This document shows positions 17,097-26,429 of a DNA stretch of 33,673 bases, piece after piece. The notes under the pieces were generated by a model. That model did no database searches. It worked only from the letters and a program-made list of their open reading frames with translations, and was not told the origin of the DNA. Each line of letters opens with the position of its first letter. Position 1 is the first letter of the stretch. The position numbers and the translations under genes are program-made. Origin of the DNA: a virus; IMG/VR virus record IMGVR_UViG_3300047200_000148, positions 1-33,673 of that record; one strand, written 5' to 3'.

Positions 17097-19427
17097 TTAT
17101 GCTAATACTATACCTGATTCGTCTGCAGTCTTTGAACTGATGTCTGCAGTTATAGTGGAGATGTCTGATGTTGTTCTAAACGAAGCACCATACAACATCG
17201 TAGAATCGATTGTTAAATATGCGAAGTCTGCAGTAAGAACCTGAGTAGAATCTGCAACCATGAAAGCAGAAATGTCGATTATAGAAGCGTTTGTTTGTCC
17301 AGTTTGAGCTAGCTCAATGCGGTCTGTTACATTTTCCAACTTCAAGTATTCGCCGAACATTTCTGTTCCAGAAGTATGGAATGTGTCGTACAGAATGTTT
17401 CTATATTTATCAGAGGTCAAAGCAGCTCTGATTTGATATGAGAAATCCTGATAGAAATAGCTATCGTGAATATATTTATCCGAGTTCAAGAACCCGCGAG
17501 TTGTCGTCCAATATCCTGGCTGTCTTCCGATTCCTGCCTTCTTGACTAGTCCGCTTACTTCGTATACAGTATTGAATTCAGATACTGTAGCATTGATTAC
17601 AGCACCATTACCTGTATTTGTACGAATTGTAATTGTAGGAGGATCAGTATAACCAGAACCTGCATATGTAAGCGATGTAGATGTAACCATTCCATTGGAG
17701 TCTGTTGATACGTATCCATTTGCAAGACGATTAGCATTTCCACCGGAAAAGATTAGAACGTCGCCATTTGTATATCCAAGTCCGCCATTTGCAATTGTCA
17801 GAGTATCAAGAGCACCATATAGGTACATCTTGATTTCTTCGTTCTGCACATAACCCTTTCCAGAGTTAATAGCAGTAACTGTTTTAATGATCGAATTACC
17901 GAAAGCAGGAATGCCCGATACATTAGAATTCAAACCTGCAATTGTTCCGTCCAACTGATTTACTGTTGGGTCATATGGAGGAAAGTTTGCTGGCAGAATT
18001 GTAGGTGCCATTCTATGTGTTGCAGAAGCTGTAGAATTGTTTACAGGACTTCCGTACAGAGCCATAGACGTTGTATTAGTTACTTCTTTGATAACGTGAT
18101 GTTCTGCAGTATCACTCAAAGAACTATTTGCCTGAATAATGATCATGTCATTATTTGCAAAGAATCTAGAGAAGTTAGTACCAGTACCTGTGATTACGTT
18201 GGTAGCTGAGTTATACGAAATCGTTCCTGCTCTCGCATTTGAAACAAGAGTAGAACGAATGTGAATATTCAGCGGATCAGTATAGTTCTGTCCAGTTCTA
18301 AAGTTAGTAATAGAAGCTAGCGATCCAAATACAGAATTGGTAAATGTTAGCAGAGACGATAGAGGAGTAGATACGTTACCAGCTGGATTACCTGGGAATC
18401 CAAATGTCAACGAATTCAGAGCAACGTCTGCATAATCAGCAATGATGTCTGTGTTATATCGAATCGATCTCAAGTCCGCAAGAGATCCAATATTGAATGA
18501 TGCTCCATTTCCAGAAGTATCTGCAAGTGCATTATAGATGTTTACGTTTGCAGTATCAGTAATACCGAATCCTTCGTGAGAGATCGCAAACTGAATTGTT
18601 CCTCTTCCGTTAACTGTTTCAACAACACGGACAATTCCATCAACACCTCTTGAGATCTCATCTCCAGTAATTAGGTCGCGATGAACGATCTTCAACAAGT
18701 CTCCTGCAACGAACTGTCTGCCACCATTCTGAATCTCAATCGAATCGAGAGATCCAACGACAACAGGAGCAGCAGAAACGATCTCTGGCGTCTTAGTAGC
18801 GAGTTGTGATTTTCTGATAAGCTTTTCGCCGATTGTGAAATCGCCTGAGCGAGGAGTAATGTTGCTCAAATACAATACAGAGATTAAGTTTGTATTGATT
18901 GGCTGTAGTGCGAAGCTCTCAACAACAGCAACTGTGCCAGAAGACAATCCGATGATTGTATCTCCGACATATGATTGTAGGTCGATGCTTTGATTGTTGA
19001 TTTCAATATATCGAACGTCTTTCCATGTACCATCAGACGAACGAATGACATCACGTCCTGGCAAATAGATATCAACGTCTTCATTATAGATAAGTCTGAA
19101 TAGAAGCTTATAACACTGAATAGATCCCTTCGATCTATAAACGTCTAGAACGTGCTTAAGCAAGAATCTCTTATTGATAATAACGTCGAACGGAATACCA
19201 TACAAATACTTCTTTTGGAAGTGTACTAGAAACTCTTCTAGAGTCTTGTCGATGTCCAGATACGAGATCATGTTTCTCGAGCGATCTAGCACATTACCAG
19301 ATTCTTCCATCCATTCGTAGTATGCCTTTACGAATTGGACGAATACAGGTCCCTCATCCCTAAAAATCGCTGGAAATTGATAAGGTATTAGTGGCGATAT
19401 TTTGGAAATGATTTCCTGTTCGTTCAT
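17097..19427 (-). CDS. Baseplate wedge protein, gp7-like
   Basis: 776 residues. The N-terminus (SPLIPYQFPAIFRDEGPVFV, then QFVKAYYEWMEESGNVLDRS, then LEEFLVHFQKKYLYGIPFDV, then VYRSKGSIQCYKLLFRLIYN) is typical of the large virion protein that follows gp6 in T4-like marine and rhizobial phages. Order 25-6-this-8 matches T4 gp7, the wedge organiser. T4 gp7 is longer (1032 residues), and I base equivalence on order more than similarity. A GTGT small-barrel module lies near residues 395-455. GxGY repeats follow near 545-610 (NSGKGYVQNEEIKMY, GGLGYTNGDVLIFSGG, YAGSGYTDPPTI). The start overlaps the gp6 stop as ATGA. Confidence 0.75.
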   Translation of the reverse strand: MNEQEIISKISPLIPYQFPAIFRDEGPVFVQFVKAYYEWMEESGNVLDRSRNMISYLDIDKTLEEFLVHFQKKYLYGIPFDVIINKRFLLKHVLDVYRSKGSIQCYKLLFRLIYNEDVDIYLPGRDVIRSSDGTWKDVRYIEINNQSIDLQSYVGDTIIGLSSGTVAVVESFALQPINTNLISVLYLSNITPRSGDFTIGEKLIRKSQLATKTPEIVSAAPVVVGSLDSIEIQNGGRQFVAGDLLKIVHRDLITGDEISRGVDGIVRVVETVNGRGTIQFAISHEGFGITDTANVNIYNALADTSGNGASFNIGSLADLRSIRYNTDIIADYADVALNSLTFGFPGNPAGNVSTPLSSLLTFTNSVFGSLASITNFRTGQNYTDPLNIHIRSTLVSNARAGTISYNSATNVITGTGTNFSRFFANNDMIIIQANSSLSDTAEHHVIKEVTNTTSMALYGSPVNNSTASATHRMAPTILPANFPPYDPTVNQLDGTIAGLNSNVSGIPAFGNSIIKTVTAINSGKGYVQNEEIKMYLYGALDTLTIANGGLGYTNGDVLIFSGGNANRLANGYVSTDSNGMVTSTSLTYAGSGYTDPPTITIRTNTGNGAVINATVSEFNTVYEVSGLVKKAGIGRQPGYWTTTRGFLNSDKYIHDSYFYQDFSYQIRAALTSDKYRNILYDTFHTSGTEMFGEYLKLENVTDRIELAQTGQTNASIIDISAFMVADSTQVLTADFAYLTIDSTMLYGASFRTTSDISTITADISSKTADESGIVLA

Positions 19428-21220
19428 CTATTTGTTCCGATAGCAGAAACGTCGATGTCTTCTAGATCAATTGTTAGGATCGATGACTTATTGATAACAA
19501 CATCCTTTGCACTCAATTCTAGATATACATTCAGAGATGTTCCGTAGAATCCAACCATCATCTTATTGATAACAGCTTTTCCTGTCGAAGAATCTAGAGT
19601 TCCGATATTAGAATTCAGTACTGTCTTTACGTTATTGATATACGTATAAACAGAAAGCTTGCCAGTCGTATCATTCTCGATGTATGATAGAGCGTATTCA
19701 GTACTTTCATCATTAGGATCGACATATGTGAATGCAGATGTAGTTAGAACTGGTCTATTAGCCAAGAACTCATGAGGCGTATTACCGAATTCGATTTCAA
19801 ATGTATTGAATGTGAAAGTAGCTGGCTGCAGCTTCTTAATCATCCACACATTAGTATCATTTGATGTAATTGAACCATCTGCATCATCGATTTGTTTAAC
19901 AAACTTAGAATATCTGAAGTCACCATTAAACTTTTCTAGGTTATCAGAAGAATACTGCAGAATTGTGTTTAGAACTGCATTCTCAATTTCTGATTGCGTC
20001 TTTGTAGCGAGAGCAGTATCATACTGAACCGTTGAATTGATTTTGCAATAGAAGTTCTCTGGATCAGAGATAATAACGCGAGTAGGAAGCGATACGTACT
20101 TCAATAGGTATTCTTCTACTTGCTGCTTGACGATGTCTGGTGCAATTGATCCTGTTACTGGCTTAAGAGCGATAACAACACGACCATATTGCTTTGGCTC
20201 TAGTGTTTCGCCACCATAGATTGCACAGTCAGAGATTGTTGTAGAGAAATTGCTTAGAACCAATGAGCTGTAATCATCATTCGCAACAGCTCTTTGCTGA
20301 GATGCGAAGTATCTAGGAGCATATAGCTTAATAGAATCTACTGTTTGATTCTCACCACCATTTGCAGCAATATCGATTGTTGTTACAGAAGATATAGATG
20401 TTAACTCGCCAGATCCAGTAGGATCGAAGTTGATTGCGAATGACTTAGCACCATTCGATGCAGATCCTGCGCTGATTCTATAATCCAGAACCAATTGTGA
20501 ATATGCTTTAGGTTTTCTTCCGAAGATATTGTCACCGAATACGATTTCGTAATATCCATTACCAGTTGGCTGCAAGAAGAACACTTCTGATTGATCAGTT
20601 AGACCTAGCAGAGTATCTGCTCTCTTAAAGATCGTAGGAACAACAGAATCATCTTCATAAACAGCAACTGTTAGCGATGAAGTATCAACTGTTCTGTTTG
20701 TGATCTTGAATGTCTGCACATCTTCTGTTTCTAGATAGATGTACGTATCTTTGACATAGTATCCTTCGTAGATATCTGTTTCAAATGTGAATGTTGTGTT
20801 AGAAGAACCAACAGTAACTGTTTCTGGAATAGAGAATGTGTATGTCTGGCTCTTAACAATCGTAGAGAACGAAGAACCTTTTTCGATGATATAAGGCTGC
20901 GAAAGACCAGAAGCAGTAAATGTAGTGCTGACTCTTGCTTTTGATGATCTGAATGATACCGGAAGGTAGTTAAGATCCTTTGCGTGAGATGCAATAGAAC
21001 TACGTGTCTGAGCAGAATCTAGGAATGCTTCTGACAGAGCCATGTTCGTGTAGAACGCATTCTTGTGAGTGTTAAACGCTAGCAAATCCAGCAAGATGTT
21101 AAGGTTCGATCCTTCAAAGTCATAATCCTTGAAGATTGCGTTTCCCTTAAGGAATTGCTTAAGACTTGCTTTTGCTGTATCGAAATCTAGATCGACGTAT
21201 GTTGCTGATGTATTTGCCAT
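19424..21220 (-). CDS. 6: Baseplate wedge protein gp6
   Basis: 598 residues; T4 gp6 is 660. The N-terminus (AKASLKQFLKGNAIFKDYDF, then EGSNLNILLDLLAFNTHKNA, then NMALSEAFLDSAQTRSSIAS, then HAKDLNYLPVSFRSSKARV) matches T4 gp6 (FLDYDFEGSRLNVLCDLLAYNT... DNGYLPTS), the dimeric protein that closes the inner wedge ring with gp25 and gp53 and drives baseplate opening (J-like, as in P2). The middle has the family pattern EVFFLQPTGNGYYEIVFGDN, then IFGRKP. It starts 3 nt after the gp25 stop and overlaps the gp7-like start, giving fixed stoichiometric expression of the wedge core. Confidence 0.92.
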   Translation of the reverse strand: MANTSATYVDLDFDTAKASLKQFLKGNAIFKDYDFEGSNLNILLDLLAFNTHKNAFYTNMALSEAFLDSAQTRSSIASHAKDLNYLPVSFRSSKARVSTTFTASGLSQPYIIEKGSSFSTIVKSQTYTFSIPETVTVGSSNTTFTFETDIYEGYYVKDTYIYLETEDVQTFKITNRTVDTSSLTVAVYEDDSVVPTIFKRADTLLGLTDQSEVFFLQPTGNGYYEIVFGDNIFGRKPKAYSQLVLDYRISAGSASNGAKSFAINFDPTGSGELTSISSVTTIDIAANGGENQTVDSIKLYAPRYFASQQRAVANDDYSSLVLSNFSTTISDCAIYGGETLEPKQYGRVVIALKPVTGSIAPDIVKQQVEEYLLKYVSLPTRVIISDPENFYCKINSTVQYDTALATKTQSEIENAVLNTILQYSSDNLEKFNGDFRYSKFVKQIDDADGSITSNDTNVWMIKKLQPATFTFNTFEIEFGNTPHEFLANRPVLTTSAFTYVDPNDESTEYALSYIENDTTGKLSVYTYINNVKTVLNSNIGTLDSSTGKAVINKMMVGFYGTSLNVYLELSAKDVVINKSSILTIDLEDIDVSAIGTNR

Positions 21221-21223
21221 GTA

Positions 21224-21643
21224 TTATCTGATTCTCTTGACTACAGTTAATTCGAAGTTTCGGTCCGGTATATTTATGATAGAAAAAACAACTGTAATGT
21301 CGTACGAGTTTTTATCTAATCCTTCGCGCAGGACGACATCTAGAATCTTAGCTCTCGGTTCATATGCAACGCACGCTTCATTAATCTGAACGCGAATCAT
21401 TTCTAGGTTAGTAGGATCGACAATTTCAAACAAAGAAGTACGAATACGAGATCCCTTATAGAAGTAATAGAACCTTTCTCCGATTGCAATCAGAATCAAG
21501 TTCTTCAATGATTGCTTCACAGATTCTTCGTTGGTTACTTTTGCCAAAGAACCTGTGATTGGATTCATATCGAAATTGATTAGAAAGTCAGAGTAAAGCT
21601 CTACCTTCTTCTTTTCTAATGTTTGAAAGTCTGCAATTGCCAT
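21224..21643 (-). CDS. 25: Baseplate wedge protein gp25
   Basis: 139 residues, close to T4 gp25 (132). It has the full family signature: DFLINFDMNPITGSLAKVTN, then ESVKQSLKNLILIAIGERFY, then KGSRIRTSLFE, and Y94-E95-P96-R97 (the EPR motif of gp25 and TssE proteins that contacts the sheath). gp25 is the nucleus for sheath assembly at the inner baseplate ring. Older names call the family lysozyme-like, but no muramidase activity is implied. One nt separates it from the preceding gene. Confidence 0.95.
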   Translation of the reverse strand: MAIADFQTLEKKKVELYSDFLINFDMNPITGSLAKVTNEESVKQSLKNLILIAIGERFYYFYKGSRIRTSLFEIVDPTNLEMIRVQINEACVAYEPRAKILDVVLREGLDKNSYDITVVFSIINIPDRNFELTVVKRIR

Positions 21644-21644
21644 T

Positions 21645-22256
21645 TTACGACGTTAATCCTCCGCCACCTGTATATCCTGAAGAACCTCCAGCAGGATTTA
21701 AATCGATCTTAGTAGCTTGTTGTGTAATTGGGCTTGCTGAAGCAATCTTCATTTCCCCTTGCGATTCAAATGTAGTAGTTCCCTTCGTAGAAATCTTAGT
21801 ATCACCTTCAACATTAACATTGAAGTTACCACGTGCACCCAAGTATAGATTCTCGAACGATGCAGCCATATTCTTCATACCACCCATCATAACGTCTCCT
21901 GCAACAACGATTCCAGCATCACCAGCGACTTCGATGTGTGATCCTCCGGAAACCTGTAGCTTATTGTGACCTGTTACCTTCAAGTCGTTATTCTCGTCAA
22001 TTGATAGAGTCATTCCACCCTTGACGAAGTTAACTGCTTCTGCATTTGTATGCGAAGTAACAGTTCCGTCTGCATGATACTCAGTGTGAGATCCAGAAGG
22101 ATGAGAGATGATTAAATGCTCTTTGCCTTCCTCATTACCAATTAACAGAGTCATTCCTCCAGCAGTCTTAATAATAGTCTGTCGTGGATATTGTGAACGT
22201 TCTGTTGATTGCTTAGGATTTCTGTTCTTATCAGTAAATTCTTCTACTTCTGCCAT
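21645..22256 (-). CDS. Baseplate needle protein, gp5 C-terminal beta-helix type
   Basis: 203 residues. Residues 94-125 are four consecutive octads of the form VxGxxxxx (VTGHNKLQ, VSGGSHIE, VAGDAGIV, VAGDVMMG), the signature of the three-stranded beta-helix of the T4 gp5 needle. Further beta-helix strands follow (LYLGARGNFNVNVEGDTKI). The N-terminus before residue 80 (KTAGGMTLLIGNEEGKEHLI, HPSGSHTEYHADGTVTSH) is of the same kind. It is encoded apart from the OB-fold gene just upstream (TAATG overlap), so the T4 single protein gp5 is here two genes. The C-terminal 25 residues are Gly/Ser-rich. Confidence 0.85.
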   Translation of the reverse strand: MAEVEEFTDKNRNPKQSTERSQYPRQTIIKTAGGMTLLIGNEEGKEHLIISHPSGSHTEYHADGTVTSHTNAEAVNFVKGGMTLSIDENNDLKVTGHNKLQVSGGSHIEVAGDAGIVVAGDVMMGGMKNMAASFENLYLGARGNFNVNVEGDTKISTKGTTTFESQGEMKIASASPITQQATKIDLNPAGGSSGYTGGGGLTS

Positions 22257-23233
22257 TATGCTATTCCTGTTGCTAGGTACTGGACCTTCCAGTCACGATA
22301 ATCTTTAGTCTCATTTCCATTAGCATCTAACGGTTCTTTGTTCTTAGTCTTTCTGTAAAGAGCTTGTAGAAACTCTTCTACAGGATCTTTTGTGTTGTTC
22401 TCATTCTGCTTCTGCACCTTAGAAACAGCTGCAGATGCAGCAGATAGAGCTGACATAACATTTCCAAGTCCGCCAACAGATAGATTTGCCATAATGTTCT
22501 GACCAGATTGTGCAGTCTGCTTCAAGCTATCCAGGATTCCAAATGTAGATTCTAGAATAGGAGGAGATTGAACTCCCTGCATGAACTTAGTAGCAGACGT
22601 CATATCTCCATTACCAAATAGGAAGTTACCAATTGAATTCTGCACATCTCCATTGCGCGTTTCCATTCTTTTTAGGAAACGCTGTGGCATTTGTTGTTTC
22701 TCAGCAGATTCTTTCAATTTTCCTTTGAAGTGCTGACCCATGTGTTCTAGGCGAAATCCACGAGCCCATTCGAATGAAGCCTGATCTTTGTCGTGATCTG
22801 GGAACACAGAACCGACTTCATAAGTCTTGTTCTTGTTATCCTTAGCCATTCCAGACTTCTCGGAATGTTTGTGTTCTTCGCCTTTAGCTTCTGGATGAGT
22901 ATCTTGTAATCCCTCTTCTGTTCTGGTATTTGGAATAGCTGCAGCCGCAACCCATCCTTGCTGGCCGGTATTATGAGCCATAATAAGAGAGCCCTTCTCG
23001 TATGTATGAGGAGGGAACATACCAATACCACGAAGCTGAGCAAATCCAGGTGTAGATGCAGGAATCCATTGACACTCAGACGGATCAGCAAATCCTTCTG
23101 CGTCTCCTACAGGACGAACTAGAATTCGACCAGTTTTATCTGGATCGACAATATCAACTACTTCAAACGTGGAGGTTCCTATTGGAGAACCTGCAGAATG
23201 ATCGCTTACATTATGAGAATCTCTTTTTGACAT
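22256..23233 (-). CDS. 5: Baseplate hub protein with gp5-type OB-fold, no lysozyme domain
   Basis: 325 residues. Residues 20-100 (TFEVVDIVDPDKTGRILVRP, then CQWIPASTPGFAQLRGIGMF, then KGSLIMAHNTGQQGWVAAAA) are the OB-fold of gp5 and VgrG-like hub proteins that plugs the gp27 cylinder. The rest is charged and helical (KGKLKESAEKQQMPQRFLKR), with a small Ala/Ser/Gly region near 250-275. I find no muramidase signature, whereas T4 gp5 has a T4-lysozyme domain after the OB-fold. The needle is in the next gene. The ATG at 23233 has only a weak purine stretch upstream, so coupling to the upstream stop 5 nt away probably matters. Confidence 0.8.
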   Translation of the reverse strand: MSKRDSHNVSDHSAGSPIGTSTFEVVDIVDPDKTGRILVRPVGDAEGFADPSECQWIPASTPGFAQLRGIGMFPPHTYEKGSLIMAHNTGQQGWVAAAAIPNTRTEEGLQDTHPEAKGEEHKHSEKSGMAKDNKNKTYEVGSVFPDHDKDQASFEWARGFRLEHMGQHFKGKLKESAEKQQMPQRFLKRMETRNGDVQNSIGNFLFGNGDMTSATKFMQGVQSPPILESTFGILDSLKQTAQSGQNIMANLSVGGLGNVMSALSAASAAVSKVQKQNENNTKDPVEEFLQALYRKTKNKEPLDANGNETKDYRDWKVQYLATGIA

Positions 23234-23238
23234 TTATA

Positions 23239-24534
23239 TTACCATTGAACACAATAAAGATCTGTTGTACCATTAACGGTTACTGCTTCTCTCTTAGCAC
23301 CTTCTGTAAACATGATCTGGTGAATAAGACGAGGAACGAATAGCTTCTTGTAAATTTGTTTGACTCTTCCACCTTCAACTACTGGATATACGATATCGAT
23401 TCTTCCACCACACGTACAATTTAATCCGGATTGAAGAGGAATAGATGTCCAGTACTTCTGGCTATATGTTAGAGCAGTTAGAAGTGCTTCCTGAGCCTGA
23501 TTGTATCCGCCAGGACCATTCTTCATTGTCGAAAGAGGTTGTTGAAGCTGATCAACAATGAACATCATATTTCTTCCGCCGAATGTTCCTCTAGAAGCTT
23601 CTGCTAACATTTCTGTTACACGAGCTTTCAAATTAGGAACTTTGGAAATGAACGGAAGTCCAAGAATACCAGCTGCTGCAGCAGGAATGTTTATAGTTGA
23701 ACCGTCTTTCATATCTAGAAACTGAGCGGCATTACCAATTCCCATTGCCATTGTAGAACTGTCTGCGTTTGCTTCTCCAGGAGGCGCAAGAGGCTTGAAA
23801 TCTTTTACTAGTTCATATCCCTCCATCACTTCTTTAGTTTCATTACCAGCACCTAGCTTCTGATACAGATATCTGCCCATAGTTGGCGATGCTTCTAGCA
23901 GCCATTGCATAGGAGCAATCACATATCCATTGACATCTCTGAAATACGTGGGAGCACACGTCTTATACGCAGCAAACACACATCTATCGAGGATGTCATG
24001 AATAGCTTTGACCGGCTTAACATTTCGTGCCTGCTGAGGAACCTTTTCAGATGCAATCAGACCAGTAGAAGGAATAGGAATACGTAGGCCACCATTGACT
24101 GCAATATATTGTCCATGAATCTCAGCTGCTGCAGCAGTTCCAGGAACGTTAGAGAATCCCTTCATAACAGTGTTGTGTCTGTCATTGTAGAACTCTTGAC
24201 TGATCAACTGAATCGTGTGCTGCATACGAGCATCTGTTCCACCTGATAGTGGCTTAGACTCGTATGAATGAATTCTGAAACGAGATCTGTATGCGCGAGT
24301 AGGTCCTCCATCTGTACGAGGAGAATCAAAGTCAACAGTAACAGGAACAGTAGGTCCAATTAAGAACTCATGCGCATTCTGTTCTGTTTCAATTACTAGC
24401 TGTCCAGTAAAATAAAACTTACAGATGTCTTCGTATATACGCAGTTCCTTAACATGGAAATTATTAGGAAGATAATTAATTCCATTAATAGTGCAGGAGT
24501 TTAAACTAGCTTTTGAAGGTTGAATAGCTGTCAA
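23239..24534 (-). CDS. Baseplate central hub protein, gp27-like
   Basis: 431 residues; TTG start at 24534, sharing three bases with the gp53 stop (TTGA), and no useful ATG nearby. The N-terminus (ELRIYEDICKFYFTGQLVIE, EFLIGPTVPVTVDFDSP, RSRFRIHSYESKPLSGGTD, then HTIQLISQEFYNDRH) has the hub barrel pattern of gp27-type proteins, whose trimer forms the end of the tail tube above gp5. Position between gp53 and the gp5 OB protein supports this. A Cys pair (LNCTCGGRIDIVYPVV, near residue 375) is unusual. I did not match it to T4 gp27 residue by residue, so the family call is moderate. HHpred to gp27 would decide. Confidence 0.7.
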   Translation of the reverse strand: MTAIQPSKASLNSCTINGINYLPNNFHVKELRIYEDICKFYFTGQLVIETEQNAHEFLIGPTVPVTVDFDSPRTDGGPTRAYRSRFRIHSYESKPLSGGTDARMQHTIQLISQEFYNDRHNTVMKGFSNVPGTAAAAEIHGQYIAVNGGLRIPIPSTGLIASEKVPQQARNVKPVKAIHDILDRCVFAAYKTCAPTYFRDVNGYVIAPMQWLLEASPTMGRYLYQKLGAGNETKEVMEGYELVKDFKPLAPPGEANADSSTMAMGIGNAAQFLDMKDGSTINIPAAAAGILGLPFISKVPNLKARVTEMLAEASRGTFGGRNMMFIVDQLQQPLSTMKNGPGGYNQAQEALLTALTYSQKYWTSIPLQSGLNCTCGGRIDIVYPVVEGGRVKQIYKKLFVPRLIHQIMFTEGAKREAVTVNGTTDLYCVQW

Positions 24535-25457
24535 GTTGTGTTCGCCAATCTAGTAATCGGGTCCATATCCAATTGTATCTGCTGCTGGAACTGTTGTAGA
24601 AGCAAGTCTTTCACTTCTGTTCCAACCAGCTTGATATTCTTCTTTTGTTCATTCAGATACTGCTCATAGTCAAAATACTTAACAGGATACCAGAATACTT
24701 CTTCTGTCTCTGTCACATTCTCTTTAAGTACGTTAGTATCGTTAACAGAAACTTCTGCTCCAGAATCTCTTCCAGTAATGTGTTTGCGAGCAGAGTTGTT
24801 TGCAGACGTTTGTCCTGAACAATGCTGAACGACAATTGCAGTGGAGTTTGCAGTAATCATTTCAGCAGTACCAACTGTAGTATTGTCTCCACCAGATACT
24901 GTGAAATCTACGATCTCTCCTGCAGTCATTGTCAAAGGATTGTTGTTAGAAGAGATCGAGAACGAGATGATTCTATTTGTATTAATAGAAATGTCTTCTT
25001 GTCTGCGAGTGTATCCTTCAATCTTTAGTCCAATACCCCAAATAGGAGTATAGTACTTTTTCCATTGATTCGGAAGATTATTGTCGTAGTATTCTACTGA
25101 CAGATTGTTATCGTCAAGACTCCAGTTGTTCATATACAACATCGTCTTTTCCATTGCATTCTCGACAGAACCATACTTCATGATTAACATCTGTTCGAAT
25201 TGAAAATCGTTCAGATACCACTGATAGTATGGATCAATAATGTCATTTGACATATAGATCAGCCAATCAAGCTGAGAATCGTCATAATAGAATTCTGAGA
25301 TTACGTCAGATCTTAACTGGTTCTTGATCTCATATGGATAGAATACGTAAGGAGATGCTCTTGGATTATCTACAAGCTTAGCTCTACGAGAAATGTCTCG
25401 TATGATCTTATTGTTGTAGATAATGTTCGGTAGATTCTCGAAATATTTTTGTGACAT
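24531..25457 (-). CDS. 53: Baseplate wedge protein gp53 with inserted domain
   Basis: 308 residues, much longer than T4 gp53 (196). The LysM-like N-terminus is clear: DVISEFYYDDSQLDWLIYMS, then NDIIDPYYQWYLNDFQFEQM, corresponding to the T4 segment of the same shape (PQLYWVLLMCNDNYDPYY). The end (YPVKYFDYEQYLNEQKKNIK, then LVGTEVKDLLLQQF) is the family C-terminus. Between them, about residues 160-240, lies a beta-rich insert (TAGEIVDFTVSGGD, then ITANSTAIVVQHCSGQ, then HITGRDSGAEVSVND) absent from T4 gp53. gp53 clamps neighbouring wedges together. Start directly follows the gp48 stop. Confidence 0.85.
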   Translation of the reverse strand: MSQKYFENLPNIIYNNKIIRDISRRAKLVDNPRASPYVFYPYEIKNQLRSDVISEFYYDDSQLDWLIYMSNDIIDPYYQWYLNDFQFEQMLIMKYGSVENAMEKTMLYMNNWSLDDNNLSVEYYDNNLPNQWKKYYTPIWGIGLKIEGYTRRQEDISINTNRIISFSISSNNNPLTMTAGEIVDFTVSGGDNTTVGTAEMITANSTAIVVQHCSGQTSANNSARKHITGRDSGAEVSVNDTNVLKENVTETEEVFWYPVKYFDYEQYLNEQKKNIKLVGTEVKDLLLQQFQQQIQLDMDPITRLANTT

Positions 25458-26429
25458 TTACGAAACCCTGAATCGAGAATTTGCATTTCCATTAGTTCCT
25501 AATGGATCAGCTGCTGGATCTGTAGGTGCAGGAGTAACACCAGTTGAATAGTTGTACCAGTTCCATGCATCGAATGGATCGTTTGTTGGCAATCCGTTGA
25601 CTTCTTTGTAGTCTGTACCAGCCTGACTTTCTCTGTCGTCTAACCAGTATTCTAATTCTAACCAGCTTGTAGAAATAACAACCGATTCTACTGGCGATTC
25701 TTGTGGTTCTCCACCAGTTGACTTGTAGAATGCTGGATTAGGGTTGCCACCTTCATAGGAAACAGCAAATGTTGTTAGCACTGATGGTTTAAACTTATAC
25801 AAGTATTTGGTATTAGGAACGAAGAACATTGTGTAGATGTATGGGAACGAAAGAATCATCTTACCAGCAGGTGTTCTCTTAGGTGTCATTCCTCTACGAA
25901 GAGCTTGAATGATTCTTCTGATTGTCTGAGCTTCTGCAAAGTTCTTTGGAGAAAGCTTCCATGTGAACTGGAACATTCTGTTCTTAGGAGCAGACATTGT
26001 AACGATCTTTGAAACGTTTAGTGTCAATCCTGCAGCTGCGCCAACAACAGAACCAACTGCTGCTGTTCCACCTGCAACAGCTGCACCCATTCCACCTAGT
26101 ACAGCACCAAGTAGATTGAAATTTGTTTCGTAGTCGACTTCATATGTGTCTGTCAGAGGATGAGGAAGCGGAAGCTTAAACACTTTACGCAGTCTGAGAG
26201 TTCCTGAAAGGTTGTTTGACCAATCATTTTCATAGATTACGAAGTGGTATTTTGGAAGATCTGTAGGAAATTTTTCAATTTGAGTTGCCGATGCAGCTCC
26301 AACAGCATAGTCAATTTCAACTGGATTGTTTCCAACAATTGGATATCCCGATGTGAAATTCGCTAGCGTGTTCGTTGTTGGGACTGATGCATTGGATAGT
26401 CCTGCTGCAATGTGTGGCGGAAGTGGCAT
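25458..26429 (-). CDS. 48: Baseplate tail-tube cap protein, gp48-like
   Basis: 323 residues. Core: FQFTWKLSPKNFAEAQTIRR, then IIQALRRGMTPKRTPAGKMI, then LSFPYIYTMFFVPNTKYLYK, the tube-fold pattern of gp48 in T4-like phages, where a long helix is followed by paired strands. A hydrophobic Gly/Ala stretch near residues 105-140 (LLGAVLGGMGAAVAGGTAAV) is present, as in other gp48-like proteins. gp48 crowns the baseplate hub and starts the tube with gp54. AGAGG lies 4-5 nt before the ATG. It is the first gene of the leftward baseplate transcript, fed by the divergent late promoter. Confidence 0.75.
   Translation of the reverse strand: MPLPPHIAAGLSNASVPTTNTLANFTSGYPIVGNNPVEIDYAVGAASATQIEKFPTDLPKYHFVIYENDWSNNLSGTLRLRKVFKLPLPHPLTDTYEVDYETNFNLLGAVLGGMGAAVAGGTAAVGSVVGAAAGLTLNVSKIVTMSAPKNRMFQFTWKLSPKNFAEAQTIRRIIQALRRGMTPKRTPAGKMILSFPYIYTMFFVPNTKYLYKFKPSVLTTFAVSYEGGNPNPAFYKSTGGEPQESPVESVVISTSWLELEYWLDDRESQAGTDYKEVNGLPTNDPFDAWNWYNYSTGVTPAPTDPAADPLGTNGNANSRFRVS

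Noticed and set aside
21268-21277. Possible late promoter CATAAATA before gp6, and GATAAATA or AATAAATA matches inside several genes
   Set aside because: They miss the first base of the consensus and lie inside AT-rich coding sequence; without RNA data they cannot be told from chance.
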